Assembly: GCA_018064455.1 (NCBI GenBank)
Contig: JAGHVH010000010.1
Span: 124,001 to 188,000 of the forward strand
DNA length: 64,000 nucleotides
Direction of reading: 5' to 3'
Source: Candidatus Limimonas egerieequi
Lineage (GTDB): Bacteria > Bacillota > Clostridia > Oscillospirales > Acutalibacteraceae
Shown piece after piece: positions 48,457-57,383 of this stretch (positions within the stretch are counted from its first letter, which is position 1; each line of letters starts with the position of its first letter). Both the position numbers and the translations under genes were made by a program. The notes under the pieces were generated by a model, which was given only the letters and a program-made list of their open reading frames with translations, did not search any database and was not told the origin of the DNA.

Positions 48457-49659
48457 TTACTTTTTAAGTTCGTAGTTTGATACGAACTCGCATACTGCCT
48501 TAAGGTTTTCTGCCTTACAGTCATTTCTGTATGAAAGCATCTTGTCCTCTGAAAGGATGAAACCACCCTCAGAGCCAAGTTCATCAATAAGTTTCTTGGT
48601 ATATGCTACGCACTCATCAGGTGTTGAGTTTGAAAGCATAGCAGTTGTAAGACCACCCAAGATACATACGTTAGGTAAAGCCTCACGAATCTCCCATGGA
48701 TCATCATTTTCAAGATGGAAGCAAAGTGAACCCTTCTTGAAATCAGCAAAGTGATCAGCATACTGGCCAATCTTGCCTTCCATGAAAATACGTGGGCACT
48801 TGCCCTTCTCCTCATAAGCCTTGAGAAGTGGCTCGAGGTAACACCAGTAAAGTTCATCAAACTGGCGTGGGTTTAAGATGTTCTGTGAGAGCATAATAAG
48901 TGATGCATCAAAGCAATACTTCATATCAGGGCCGTCTTCGCTCTCATAGATTTTAGCAATAATTGGCTTTGTCTCCTTCTCATGCCAAGCGTCACAGAAT
49001 TCTTTGAGCTGATCAAAGTTTCTACGAGCAGCAATTGAGAGGTTTTTAATACCAAGAAGGTTAGACTCTGCCTCTTCAATACCAAAGTTGATTGTACCCT
49101 TCATTGGGTTGTTTGGAGCACCATTAGCAAGACCGAAAGCACCAGTTACTTTGTTCATCTTTAAAATGAACATAATGTAGTTCCAGTACTCGTTCCAAGT
49201 GTTCTTCCAAACCTCCATTGGCTTGTCATAAAAATCAGGAATCTTTTCTGGAAGAGCAACTTCCCAAGCATACTTGTTCTTGTCCTCAATATACTCCATG
49301 AGTCTATCAACTGGACAATAAGCATGGTCGTTGATACCAACTACTTCCTTGTCATAATAGTAGTATCCATTTTTACCCATACCAAATGCTTCTGTTACAT
49401 TGAACTGGTTACGGATACCAATATCGATAAGCACGTCGATTGGATATTTCTCAAGGAACTTTTGAACTGTGTCCTTCATTACATCGAAGTTAGTCATTGC
49501 TTCGTCGATTGTGTAACCAGCATCAAAAATTTTCCATGTAACGATGTTACCGTAATGAGCAATTCTGTCAGGAGTCTTCCACTGCTCAGCGTCACGGAAT
49601 AACTGAGTCCTATAGGCTTTTAGTTCCTTAGGCTTCATGTTTTTCTCGATTTCTCTCAT
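48457..49659 (-). CDS. uroporphyrinogen decarboxylase (UroD)-family protein, likely corrinoid methyltransferase
   Basis: UroD-fold C-terminal pattern (IFMEGKIGQYADHF...NVCILGGLTTAMLSNSTPDECVAYTKKLIDELG-EGGFILS); adjacent corrinoid genes. Confidence 0.82.
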   Translation of the reverse strand: MREIEKNMKPKELKAYRTQLFRDAEQWKTPDRIAHYGNIVTWKIFDAGYTIDEAMTNFDVMKDTVQKFLEKYPIDVLIDIGIRNQFNVTEAFGMGKNGYYYYDKEVVGINDHAYCPVDRLMEYIEDKNKYAWEVALPEKIPDFYDKPMEVWKNTWNEYWNYIMFILKMNKVTGAFGLANGAPNNPMKGTINFGIEEAESNLLGIKNLSIAARRNFDQLKEFCDAWHEKETKPIIAKIYESEDGPDMKYCFDASLIMLSQNILNPRQFDELYWCYLEPLLKAYEEKGKCPRIFMEGKIGQYADHFADFKKGSLCFHLENDDPWEIREALPNVCILGGLTTAMLSNSTPDECVAYTKKLIDELGSEGGFILSEDKMLSYRNDCKAENLKAVCEFVSNYELKK

Positions 49660-49699
49660 TTTGCCGTCTCCTTTATGAACATATTCATTTAACAAGAAT

Positions 49700-49732
49700 A
49701 TATTAATTAAAAATAGTTGAAAAGTCAACTAT
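49700..49732 (-). promoter_or_regulatory. promoter of UroD operon with overlapping operator palindrome
   Basis: minus-strand TTGACT - 17 nt - TAATAT; palindrome ATAGTTGA-AAAG-TCAACTAT (49713-49732) covers the -35. Confidence 0.6.
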
Positions 49733-49734
49733 AA

Positions 49735-49763
49735 AACCAGGTATCTCAAGCGAGACACCTGGT
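49735..49763 (-). terminator. intrinsic terminator
   Basis: ACCAGGTGTCTC-GCTT-GAGATACCTGGT then TTTT on - strand. Confidence 0.8.
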
Positions 49764-49769
49764 TTATTC

Positions 49770-50618
49770 TTACTTTTTAACTTCTACTACGTTTTTCTTG
49801 ATATTAAGTTGACTAAATGTCTTCTTAAACTGAACACTTACTCTGTATTTCTTGTTGCAATCGCGACAAGTAAACATAGCGTGGAATGAACTGTTTGAGA
49901 ACTTCCAGTCGGATATCTGATCAGCCATCTCTCCACACTCAACGCACTTACAGCAAAACTGTGTCTTATCAATAAGCTTATCGTTGATATCAGAGATTAC
50001 ATATGGCTTAAAGAGAATACGCTTATAATAATCATCATCGCATGTGATGATTGCGTGCTTAAAACTATCCTTCTTGTAAACAGCCTTGAAGCAAACTGAT
50101 GAGAGTTCACTGTCATCAAGTGCACGGTGAAGCATAAACTCATCACAGTCAGCGTTAATAAGTGACGCTGCATTTGAAAGACTTATCTGCTGTCCCTTTG
50201 GAAGTTCCTTCTCCTGCATAAAATATGCCTGAAGATCAACATAGTACTTAACAAATGGGATATGTGGATCATCAGCATTAAAATACTTACAGTTATCAAT
50301 TAGGACACGGATATCCATGTCACCCCAAGACATTATTACTGTGTTCTCAGGGTCACCAACCCAGTTTGTAAAGTCCTCGAGGACAATATCAAATGTCTCT
50401 GCATCAGCTACATCTTCATTACTGATATTTGTGAGGTTTTTAACCCTAGTCCTAAGTTTCTTCTCAATCTGTGGTTTAACAAAACTTGAAAAATCCTCAG
50501 TGATTTCAAATCTATCATTAAGCTTGACTGCGCCAAATTCAATTATTTCATTTACAAAATGGCCTAGCTTGTTTGAATATGCTGTATTCCATTCAAGGTC
50601 AAGAATAATGTACTGCAT
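49770..50618 (-). CDS. 3'-5' exonuclease (DEDDh / KapD-DnaQ-like)
   Basis: IILDLEWNTAYS, HRALDDSEL exonuclease motifs plus C-terminal Cys pairs. Confidence 0.87.
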   Translation of the reverse strand: MQYIILDLEWNTAYSNKLGHFVNEIIEFGAVKLNDRFEITEDFSSFVKPQIEKKLRTRVKNLTNISNEDVADAETFDIVLEDFTNWVGDPENTVIMSWGDMDIRVLIDNCKYFNADDPHIPFVKYYVDLQAYFMQEKELPKGQQISLSNAASLINADCDEFMLHRALDDSELSSVCFKAVYKKDSFKHAIITCDDDYYKRILFKPYVISDINDKLIDKTQFCCKCVECGEMADQISDWKFSNSSFHAMFTCRDCNKKYRVSVQFKKTFSQLNIKKNVVEVKK

Positions 50619-51022
50619 CAGTTTGCCGCCTCACTTTCCTGCGCCTGGGCTTTTTCAAAATCTCCAAAGCCTTCGCCGCCTAGGTCACGTTCACCTGTCT
50701 CAATAACAACGATGCCATCATCCTTGTTTCCGCTGAACTGTGAAGTGAGTTTAGTAATCTTGTCGTTTACATTTAAAAGCTTATCTCTGAATGGGAAATT
50801 ATCAGAAAAATACTCCTCTATGTCAGAGTTAAAGTCACCACTAAAGTAAGTAGCAAATGAAAACTTAGGGAATTTAGCAAGGGTTCTGTTCTCCCTTTCA
50901 GAAACGCCCTTATCAGGAATAACAATTGAAAGGAAAAATACAACAAACAATATGAAAAGGAACAAGAGCAAAAGGCCAAGTCCTAAGTTGTCCTTAGAAA
51001 ATAAGTTTCTTTTATTTTCCAT
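50618..51022 (-). CDS. short DHHW-family-like protein (N-terminal part only)
   Basis: single TM then SERENRTLAKFPKFSFATYFSGDFNSDIEEYFSDNFPFRDKLL; only 134 aa. Confidence 0.75.
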   Translation of the reverse strand: MENKRNLFSKDNLGLGLLLLFLFILFVVFFLSIVIPDKGVSERENRTLAKFPKFSFATYFSGDFNSDIEEYFSDNFPFRDKLLNVNDKITKLTSQFSGNKDDGIVVIETGERDLGGEGFGDFEKAQAQESEAAN

Positions 51023-51037
51023 TTGTATTCCCCTTTC

Positions 51038-52462
51038 CTAAAATCTAAAGTACAAGAATGGATTGTATGATGAGCCAACAATAGCTGCTGTGTTTATAAA
51101 GAGCAAAAACAAGCTTGCTACTACCATTGATGCATCACCAATCAATTTATTTGTATTGCCCTTTTCAGTAAACTTCATAAAGTACTTCTTTATAAGCCTT
51201 GATACTGGAGTTACGGCAATAATTGCAAGAACAAAGAATAAGATGTGATTTATCAGCACAGTCTTATCTGTGATATTGGCAAATGGATGATCTCCAACAC
51301 CAACAAGAATTCCAAAGAATGTCTTGAGCCTTGTCATATCATCAAAGTAGAAGAATACCCATCCGATAATGACGGTAAGAAGTGTATAGATGTGGCTAAT
51401 AAAACCTGGAATCTTTTCAAGGACATTACCAAGGAACAATCTCTCAAGCACTATGAGTACATAGTAATAAAGTCCCCAGAGGATAAAATTCCAAGATGCA
51501 CCATGCCAGAGGCCTGTGAATGCCCAGACGATGAGCAAGTTTAATACGTGATGACGTCTGTTGCCACCGAGCGGGATATAGAGATATTCCCTAAAGAATG
51601 TTGTAAGAGAGATGTGCCAACGCTTCCAGAATTCAGATACTGACTTTGCAATATATGGATAGTTAAAGTTCTCTGGATAATCAAAACCAAAGATTTTACC
51701 AAGGCCTATTGCCATATCAGAATACGCTGAGAAGTCGAAATAAATTTGAAGTGTGTAGGAAAGAATTCCTATCCATGCGCCCAAAACTGAGAGTTCTGAG
51801 AAATCACCATCCAGGAACTGTGTTGCCATCTCACCTGCTATGTTGGCAAAGATAGCCTTCTTTGTAAGGCCGATAAGGAAACGAAAAACACCGTCTCCTG
51901 CCTTACGGCCGTTATATGTTCGACTTGTAAGTTGCTTTTCAACATCAACATACTTAACGATAGGACCAGCAATGAGTTGTGGGAACATTGAAACGTAAAG
52001 AAGTAGGTTCCAATATGAGCGCTGAACCTCTGCCTTTTTACGATAAACATCGACAATGTATGTGATTGTTTGGAATGTGTAGAATGAAATACCAATTGGA
52101 AGTGTCAAACCGAGCAGTTTGATATCGGTACCAAATGTCTGGTTAAAGTTGAACGTAAAGAAATCAAAATACTTAAAGATAAAAAGGAACGAGAGTGCGA
52201 CTGTGACTGAGACGCCAAGTGACAATTTTGCAATGGCTGGACGCTCCTCACGGTAGCGTTCCACAAGCAGTGCGCCAAAGTATTCGACACCTGTGCTGAT
52301 GAGCATCAGCACAATCCACTTTGGCTCGCCCCAAGCATAAAAAATAAGCGACATTATGAGCAATACAACATTTTTTTGTTGTATTGTTCTAGCCGCAAAG
52401 AAATATAGGATTAATGTAATGCTAAGAAAAGCATATATGAAAACTAGGCTTGAAAATACCAA
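51038..52462 (-). CDS. MBOAT family O-acyltransferase (AlgI/DltB-like)
   Basis: FYTFQTITYIVDVYRKK, YFDFSAYSDMAIGLGKIFGF, FWKRWHISLTTFFREYLYIPLGGNR, GLWHGASWNFILWG. Confidence 0.95.
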   Translation of the reverse strand: MVFSSLVFIYAFLSITLILYFFAARTIQQKNVVLLIMSLIFYAWGEPKWIVLMLISTGVEYFGALLVERYREERPAIAKLSLGVSVTVALSFLFIFKYFDFFTFNFNQTFGTDIKLLGLTLPIGISFYTFQTITYIVDVYRKKAEVQRSYWNLLLYVSMFPQLIAGPIVKYVDVEKQLTSRTYNGRKAGDGVFRFLIGLTKKAIFANIAGEMATQFLDGDFSELSVLGAWIGILSYTLQIYFDFSAYSDMAIGLGKIFGFDYPENFNYPYIAKSVSEFWKRWHISLTTFFREYLYIPLGGNRRHHVLNLLIVWAFTGLWHGASWNFILWGLYYYVLIVLERLFLGNVLEKIPGFISHIYTLLTVIIGWVFFYFDDMTRLKTFFGILVGVGDHPFANITDKTVLINHILFFVLAIIAVTPVSRLIKKYFMKFTEKGNTNKLIGDASMVVASLFLLFINTAAIVGSSYNPFLYFRF

Positions 52463-52473
52463 GTCACTCTCTC

Positions 52474-52851
52474 CTAAACCGTAATATCGTCTCTTATTTT
52501 TGCAAGTGTCTTCTCACCTATGCCACTTACATTGGTGAGCTGATCAATTGAAGTAAAATTACCAAAGTTTGTTCGATAATCAACAATAGCTTGCGCTTTT
52601 GTTGGGCCTATGCCAGTCAGTGACATAAGTTCCTCAGCACTTGCCGTATTGATATTTACTTTGGCACTTGATAGTGTGACTTCTGGCGTCGTTGTAACGA
52701 CCTCTGTCACACTGCTTGTTGTGCTCAAAGCAGACGTTGATGGCACCACACTTGGTTCCACCGTTGGCTCTGCCGTGAATACATTATAAAGAATAACACC
52801 CGCTAGCAAAATTAATGCTATACCCAATAACACGTTATCTGGACTCTTCAT
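52474..52851 (-). CDS. comEA: ComEA-like helix-hairpin-helix protein
   Basis: VNINTASAEELMSLTGIGPTKAQAIVDYRTNFGNFTSIDQLTNVSGIGEKTLAKI. Confidence 0.93.
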   Translation of the reverse strand: MKSPDNVLLGIALILLAGVILYNVFTAEPTVEPSVVPSTSALSTTSSVTEVVTTTPEVTLSSAKVNINTASAEELMSLTGIGPTKAQAIVDYRTNFGNFTSIDQLTNVSGIGEKTLAKIRDDITV

Positions 52852-52922
52852 CAGAGTTCCCCCTAACGTGTTTAATTTTCGATTAATTGTAACACTAAAC
52901 TATTATAAAAGTAAATTACAAT

Positions 52923-53999
52923 TTATATACAATATAAATTAGTCTCCCAATCTGGAATATAAGGATGATGGCGAAGATAAATCTTATATTCTGGATTGAT
53001 ACAGTGAACCAAAATCGGAAGTGTAAACAGGTCGATAACTCTATGATAACCAGAAACTATCAGTTTTGGTTTGTAATTAGTTAAAGTTCTCGAAAGTCCT
53101 TTCAATGTCTCGTGCTCTGCACCTTCAACATCCATCTTAATGTACGTAGCACGTTCACCTTGAAGCACGCTATCAACATCTATTGTATGAACTACCTCAG
53201 GCTTTGGAGTGTCAGGACTAAAGAGATTGGAATTGCGTCCGCCACCACCTTCAAAGTTCATAACTCTCTCATCGGACCACGATGCTTTATTTAGGAACAC
53301 AGCATCATCAAGTGAGCCCATATTCTCAATCAGCTTTGCGTAGTTCTTGCTATCAGGTTCCAAAGCATAGATTTTCTTGTACTTACCGTGCGTCATAAGG
53401 AGGAACTCCTCCACTGTGTCGCCACGGTAAGCGCCAAGGTCAACATAAACTTCATCGTCATTCAACTTTATAATATTTGAGAAGACTTCATCTCGCTCTG
53501 TCTGGCAATCAAAAAGATAGTCCACTTTGCCAGATATCCTGTATTCAAGTGATTTAACAAAAACATCTCTCGAAAGGTCATCAGCAAGCAAACTATATGT
53601 TTTATTTATCTCTGACTCATACTTTGACAATGTATCCATAGAAAAATAGTCATTGCCAAAAACTGATACACATGGAGCACGAAGTTCATACTCCTTTGAC
53701 ATCTCGCGAATTCTAGTAAGCATATCACGACGAAATACTGCAAAAGCAAGAACTATGACGCAGTCATCATACTTTTGCTTAATATCGTCATATGAGAGCA
53801 GTTTATAGCCACGAAACGTTGCATCTTCTCTAAAGAAGTCATTGCTCATAAATATATCGGATACTTTGATATTATACTTCTCCAAAGTATCCATTATCTT
53901 GTCTGCACCGTTTCCTGTGCCATAAACTACAACAGGCTTACCTACTGATTGTAGGTAAGCCCATAAGTCTATGTTCTCTTTTAATTTGAACGCTAGCAT
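52923..53999 (-). CDS. FkbM family methyltransferase
   Basis: YVDLGAYRGDTVEEFLL, YALEPDSKNY, YIKMDVEGAEHETL. Confidence 0.9.
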   Translation of the reverse strand: MLAFKLKENIDLWAYLQSVGKPVVVYGTGNGADKIMDTLEKYNIKVSDIFMSNDFFREDATFRGYKLLSYDDIKQKYDDCVIVLAFAVFRRDMLTRIREMSKEYELRAPCVSVFGNDYFSMDTLSKYESEINKTYSLLADDLSRDVFVKSLEYRISGKVDYLFDCQTERDEVFSNIIKLNDDEVYVDLGAYRGDTVEEFLLMTHGKYKKIYALEPDSKNYAKLIENMGSLDDAVFLNKASWSDERVMNFEGGGGRNSNLFSPDTPKPEVVHTIDVDSVLQGERATYIKMDVEGAEHETLKGLSRTLTNYKPKLIVSGYHRVIDLFTLPILVHCINPEYKIYLRHHPYIPDWETNLYCI

Positions 54000-56008
54000 T
54001 ATTCCTCTACAGGAGCTTCTTCTGCAGCTGGTTCCTCAGCAGGAGCCTCTTCCTCTACGATCTCTTCCTCAGGAAGAAGAGCACGGATTGAAAGGCTAAC
54101 GCGCTTCTTGTCGTAGTCGATTTCAGTAATCTTTGCTTCTACTTCATCGCCAACCTTAAGAACGTCCTGTGGCTTCTCGATGCGCTTGTTAGCGATCTGT
54201 GAAATATGGATGAGACCATCGATACCATCGATAACGTTAGCGAAAGCACCAAACGCTGTCATACCAACGATCTTTGCCTTAACAACATCGTCAACAGCAT
54301 ATGTCTTCTTAAGGATTGCCCATGGGTTATCCTCATCCTTCTTGTAACCAAGAGAAATCTTGTTGTTATCAAGAGCCTTGATGAATACTTCTACTGTATC
54401 ACCAACATTGAGAATCTCTGATGGATGCTTAATGCGCTTCCATGAAAGCTCTGAAATGTGAATCATGCCGTCTACGCCACCGATGTCTACGAATGCACCG
54501 TAGTTTGTGAGTGACTTAACAACACCTGTGTATACCTGGCCAACTTCTGCCTGCTCCCAGAACTTCTCCTGAGCCTCACGGCGAGCTGATGAAGCCTGTG
54601 CCTTGATTGAACCAACAGCACGTCTTCTCTGCTTGTTAACCTCAATAATCTTGAATGAAACCTTTGTTTTAAGGAGAGCGTCCATTGGCTCGTCCTTAGC
54701 AACACCTGAGAGTGAACCAGGAATAAATACGCGAACACCCTTTTGAGTTGTTGCGATGATACCGCCCTTGATGATATCAGTAACGGTACCCTCTATCATC
54801 TCGCCAGACTCAATTGCAGCTTCGAGCTCATCCCATGAGTTAGCGCTATCAAAACGCTTCTTTGAGCACATGATTGTGCCCTCAGCGTCATTAGTCTTCA
54901 TAATAACAACGTTGATCTCGTCGCCAACCTTAGCTTCGTCAGCTGGGTTTGCATTTGGATCAAAACTCCACTCGTTATATGAAATATAACCGGTCTGCTT
55001 CCTTCCTATATCAATCTGAACCTCAGTTGGTGTGATGCCTACGATAACACCCTTCACCTTCTGATCAGTACTCATGTTGCTTAATGATTCTTCGAGTAAA
55101 GCCTCAAAATCCTCAGCATCATTTACAATTTTGTTTTCTACTTCAGACATAGCCTCAAGTACCTCCTTTATAATCACGGTTGGCGTAGACGCCCCCGCAG
55201 TGACACCGATGGTGCTTGAACCAGAGAGGAAGTTTCCGTTTAGTTCCTTTGCCGATTCGATAAGACAGGTTTTACAGTTCTCTTTGCAGATATTGTAAAG
55301 CTTAACTGTGTTTGAAGAATGCGTTGAGCCAATAACGACCATGGCATCGCATTTCTCAGAAAGGCGCCCTGCCTCTATTTGCCTTTCCTCGGTAGCCTTA
55401 CATATTGTATCAAAAATAATAGGGTTTGTACATAATAATTTTATCTTTTTTAGACACTTGTCCCATTCATTCATTGAGAATGTGGTTTGGCTGACAACAT
55501 AAACCTGATTTTCGCTTATAATACTAGCATTTTCAGCAATTGTTTTTTCAAGCGTTTCAGAGTTATCGAACACAAAGCGCTTTGCTGTGCAAAACCCCAT
55601 AATTCCTATAACTTCAGGGTGTTTTGGGTTCCCCGCAATTAAGACCACTGAACCCTCAGTTGGTATTTCACTGACGATTTTATGAATCTTGGAAACGAAA
55701 GGACATGTACAGTCAATGTAGTTAATTTTACGTTTCTCAAAATCGTCATAAACCTCTTTTGGGACACCATGAGCTCTGATGATTACATTAGCTCCATCTG
55801 GAATAAGCTTGTAATCATCCTCTATTTTTACACCGCGTTTGGCGTATGACTCATTGATTAAGTTGTTATGTATGAGTTCACCAAGGCAATAAACACTTTC
55901 CAGATTATGTTCTTTTGCAAAATCTAGTGCCAAGCGTAATGCCCTATCTACTCCAAAGCAAAATCCAGCAGATTTTGCAAGGATTATTTCGCGCCGTCCT
56001 TGTCCCAT
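53999..56008 (-). CDS. ispH: bifunctional 4-hydroxy-3-methylbut-2-enyl diphosphate reductase / S1-domain protein
   Basis: N-terminal IspH (AGFCFGVDRALRLA) then several S1 domains (GxVKSLTNYGAFVDIGGVDGMIHISE). Confidence 0.96.
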   Translation of the reverse strand: MGQGRREIILAKSAGFCFGVDRALRLALDFAKEHNLESVYCLGELIHNNLINESYAKRGVKIEDDYKLIPDGANVIIRAHGVPKEVYDDFEKRKINYIDCTCPFVSKIHKIVSEIPTEGSVVLIAGNPKHPEVIGIMGFCTAKRFVFDNSETLEKTIAENASIISENQVYVVSQTTFSMNEWDKCLKKIKLLCTNPIIFDTICKATEERQIEAGRLSEKCDAMVVIGSTHSSNTVKLYNICKENCKTCLIESAKELNGNFLSGSSTIGVTAGASTPTVIIKEVLEAMSEVENKIVNDAEDFEALLEESLSNMSTDQKVKGVIVGITPTEVQIDIGRKQTGYISYNEWSFDPNANPADEAKVGDEINVVIMKTNDAEGTIMCSKKRFDSANSWDELEAAIESGEMIEGTVTDIIKGGIIATTQKGVRVFIPGSLSGVAKDEPMDALLKTKVSFKIIEVNKQRRRAVGSIKAQASSARREAQEKFWEQAEVGQVYTGVVKSLTNYGAFVDIGGVDGMIHISELSWKRIKHPSEILNVGDTVEVFIKALDNNKISLGYKKDEDNPWAILKKTYAVDDVVKAKIVGMTAFGAFANVIDGIDGLIHISQIANKRIEKPQDVLKVGDEVEAKITEIDYDKKRVSLSIRALLPEEEIVEEEAPAEEPAAEEAPVEE

Positions 56009-56709
56009 AATTCACCTATTTTGTCCATTATAAGTTGGGTTGCTGACCTGAGTTCTTTTGATTTTGGCTTATCACCAAGGCCTAACTCCTCATAAGGAAT
56101 AACCTCGCCAAAACGAATTACGTACTTATCCTTCTTTCTACCCTCGCCCTCTGGGCTCCTGTAGATTGAAACAGGTACTACATCAGATTTGGTCTCACGA
56201 GCAAGGAGCGCAATGCCACCCTTTGCTTCTCCAGGACGCTTTCTCTCCTTGTCTCTTGTTCCCTGTGGGAATACAAGAAGAATCTGATCGTTATCGACGA
56301 TTTTCTTTGAATACTCAAGTGACTTTCTGTCAGATGTACCACGCTTTACTGGGAAACCACCAAAATACATAAGTGGAATTTTTACATAGAACACGTGGAA
56401 GAATTCCTCTTTTGCCATAAAACGCATTGTTCTCATATGACCCTTGTTTTGAAGGCAGTATGTGATAGCGATAGGATCAAGTCCTGCTACGTGGTTTGCA
56501 GCCAAAAGAAGACCGCCTTCCTTTGGAACATTTTCAGCACCATAAAATTCAATATCAAACTTGAATTTTACAACTGCTTTTGCTACTGGGTACCAAGCTT
56601 TGTAAAAGAAGGCACTGTGTTCAACAAGTGGCTTGTCCCAATTGTAGTTATATTCATTTTCATTGTAAAAATGAAGTCTATCTTTGTTTGTAACAATTTG
56701 CTCAGCCAT
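55984..56709 (-). CDS. plsC: 1-acyl-sn-glycerol-3-phosphate acyltransferase
   Basis: NHVAGLDPIAI, FPQGTRDKE motifs. Confidence 0.9.
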   Translation of the reverse strand: MAEQIVTNKDRLHFYNENEYNYNWDKPLVEHSAFFYKAWYPVAKAVVKFKFDIEFYGAENVPKEGGLLLAANHVAGLDPIAITYCLQNKGHMRTMRFMAKEEFFHVFYVKIPLMYFGGFPVKRGTSDRKSLEYSKKIVDNDQILLVFPQGTRDKERKRPGEAKGGIALLARETKSDVVPVSIYRSPEGEGRKKDKYVIRFGEVIPYEELGLGDKPKSKELRSATQLIMDKIGELWDKDGAK

Positions 56710-57370
56710 CGATTTTCTCCTTTACCATCTCGATTAATTTATTTTTAACCTCATCGAATGACAAATCACTTGTATCGAATAAAATAGCATCTTCTGCCTG
56801 CTTAAGAGGCGCTATTTCACGATGAGAGTCCTGATAGTCACGTTTGTTGAGTTCATCAAGTATTTCAGAATACTTTACGTCCTCACCCTTTGCTTTGAGT
56901 TCATCAAAACGACGCTGAGCTCTTGTCTCTGGAGATGCTGTCATAAAGAGTTTTAAGTCAGCATTTGGAAGGACAACAGAGCCAATATCGCGTCCATCCA
57001 TAAGGCAGTTGTTCTCCTCTGCAATCTTACGCTGAAGGTCAAAAAGGAATTGACGTACAGCAGGTATTGCAGAGACGTTTGAAGCTGCCATAGAAGCCTC
57101 TGGAAGACGAATAGCAGTTGATACATCCTCACCGTTTAGCATAACGCGTTGCTCGCCATCTATAAAAGACAATGAAACGTCAGTTTCATCAAGCATTTTT
57201 ACTATTCCATCAATATTTCTTGTGTCGATACCATGGCGAAGCGCGTTAAGGCCTACTGCACGGTAGAGCGCTCCAGTATCAACGTAGATAAAGCCAAGCT
57301 CTGCCGCAACCGCACGAGCAATTGTGCTCTTGCCTGCGCCGCCTGGGCCATCGATAGCAATGTTAATCAT
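56702..57370 (-). CDS. cmk: cytidylate kinase
   Basis: MINIAIDGPGGAGKSTIARAVAAELGFIYVDTGALYRA. Confidence 0.96.
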   Translation of the reverse strand: MINIAIDGPGGAGKSTIARAVAAELGFIYVDTGALYRAVGLNALRHGIDTRNIDGIVKMLDETDVSLSFIDGEQRVMLNGEDVSTAIRLPEASMAASNVSAIPAVRQFLFDLQRKIAEENNCLMDGRDIGSVVLPNADLKLFMTASPETRAQRRFDELKAKGEDVKYSEILDELNKRDYQDSHREIAPLKQAEDAILFDTSDLSFDEVKNKLIEMVKEKIDG

Positions 57371-57383
57371 AATAAATCTCCTT

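Noticed and set aside
53999-56008. IspH-S1 fusion as a novel domain architecture
   Set aside because: Unusual looking but an established arrangement in Clostridia; not novel.
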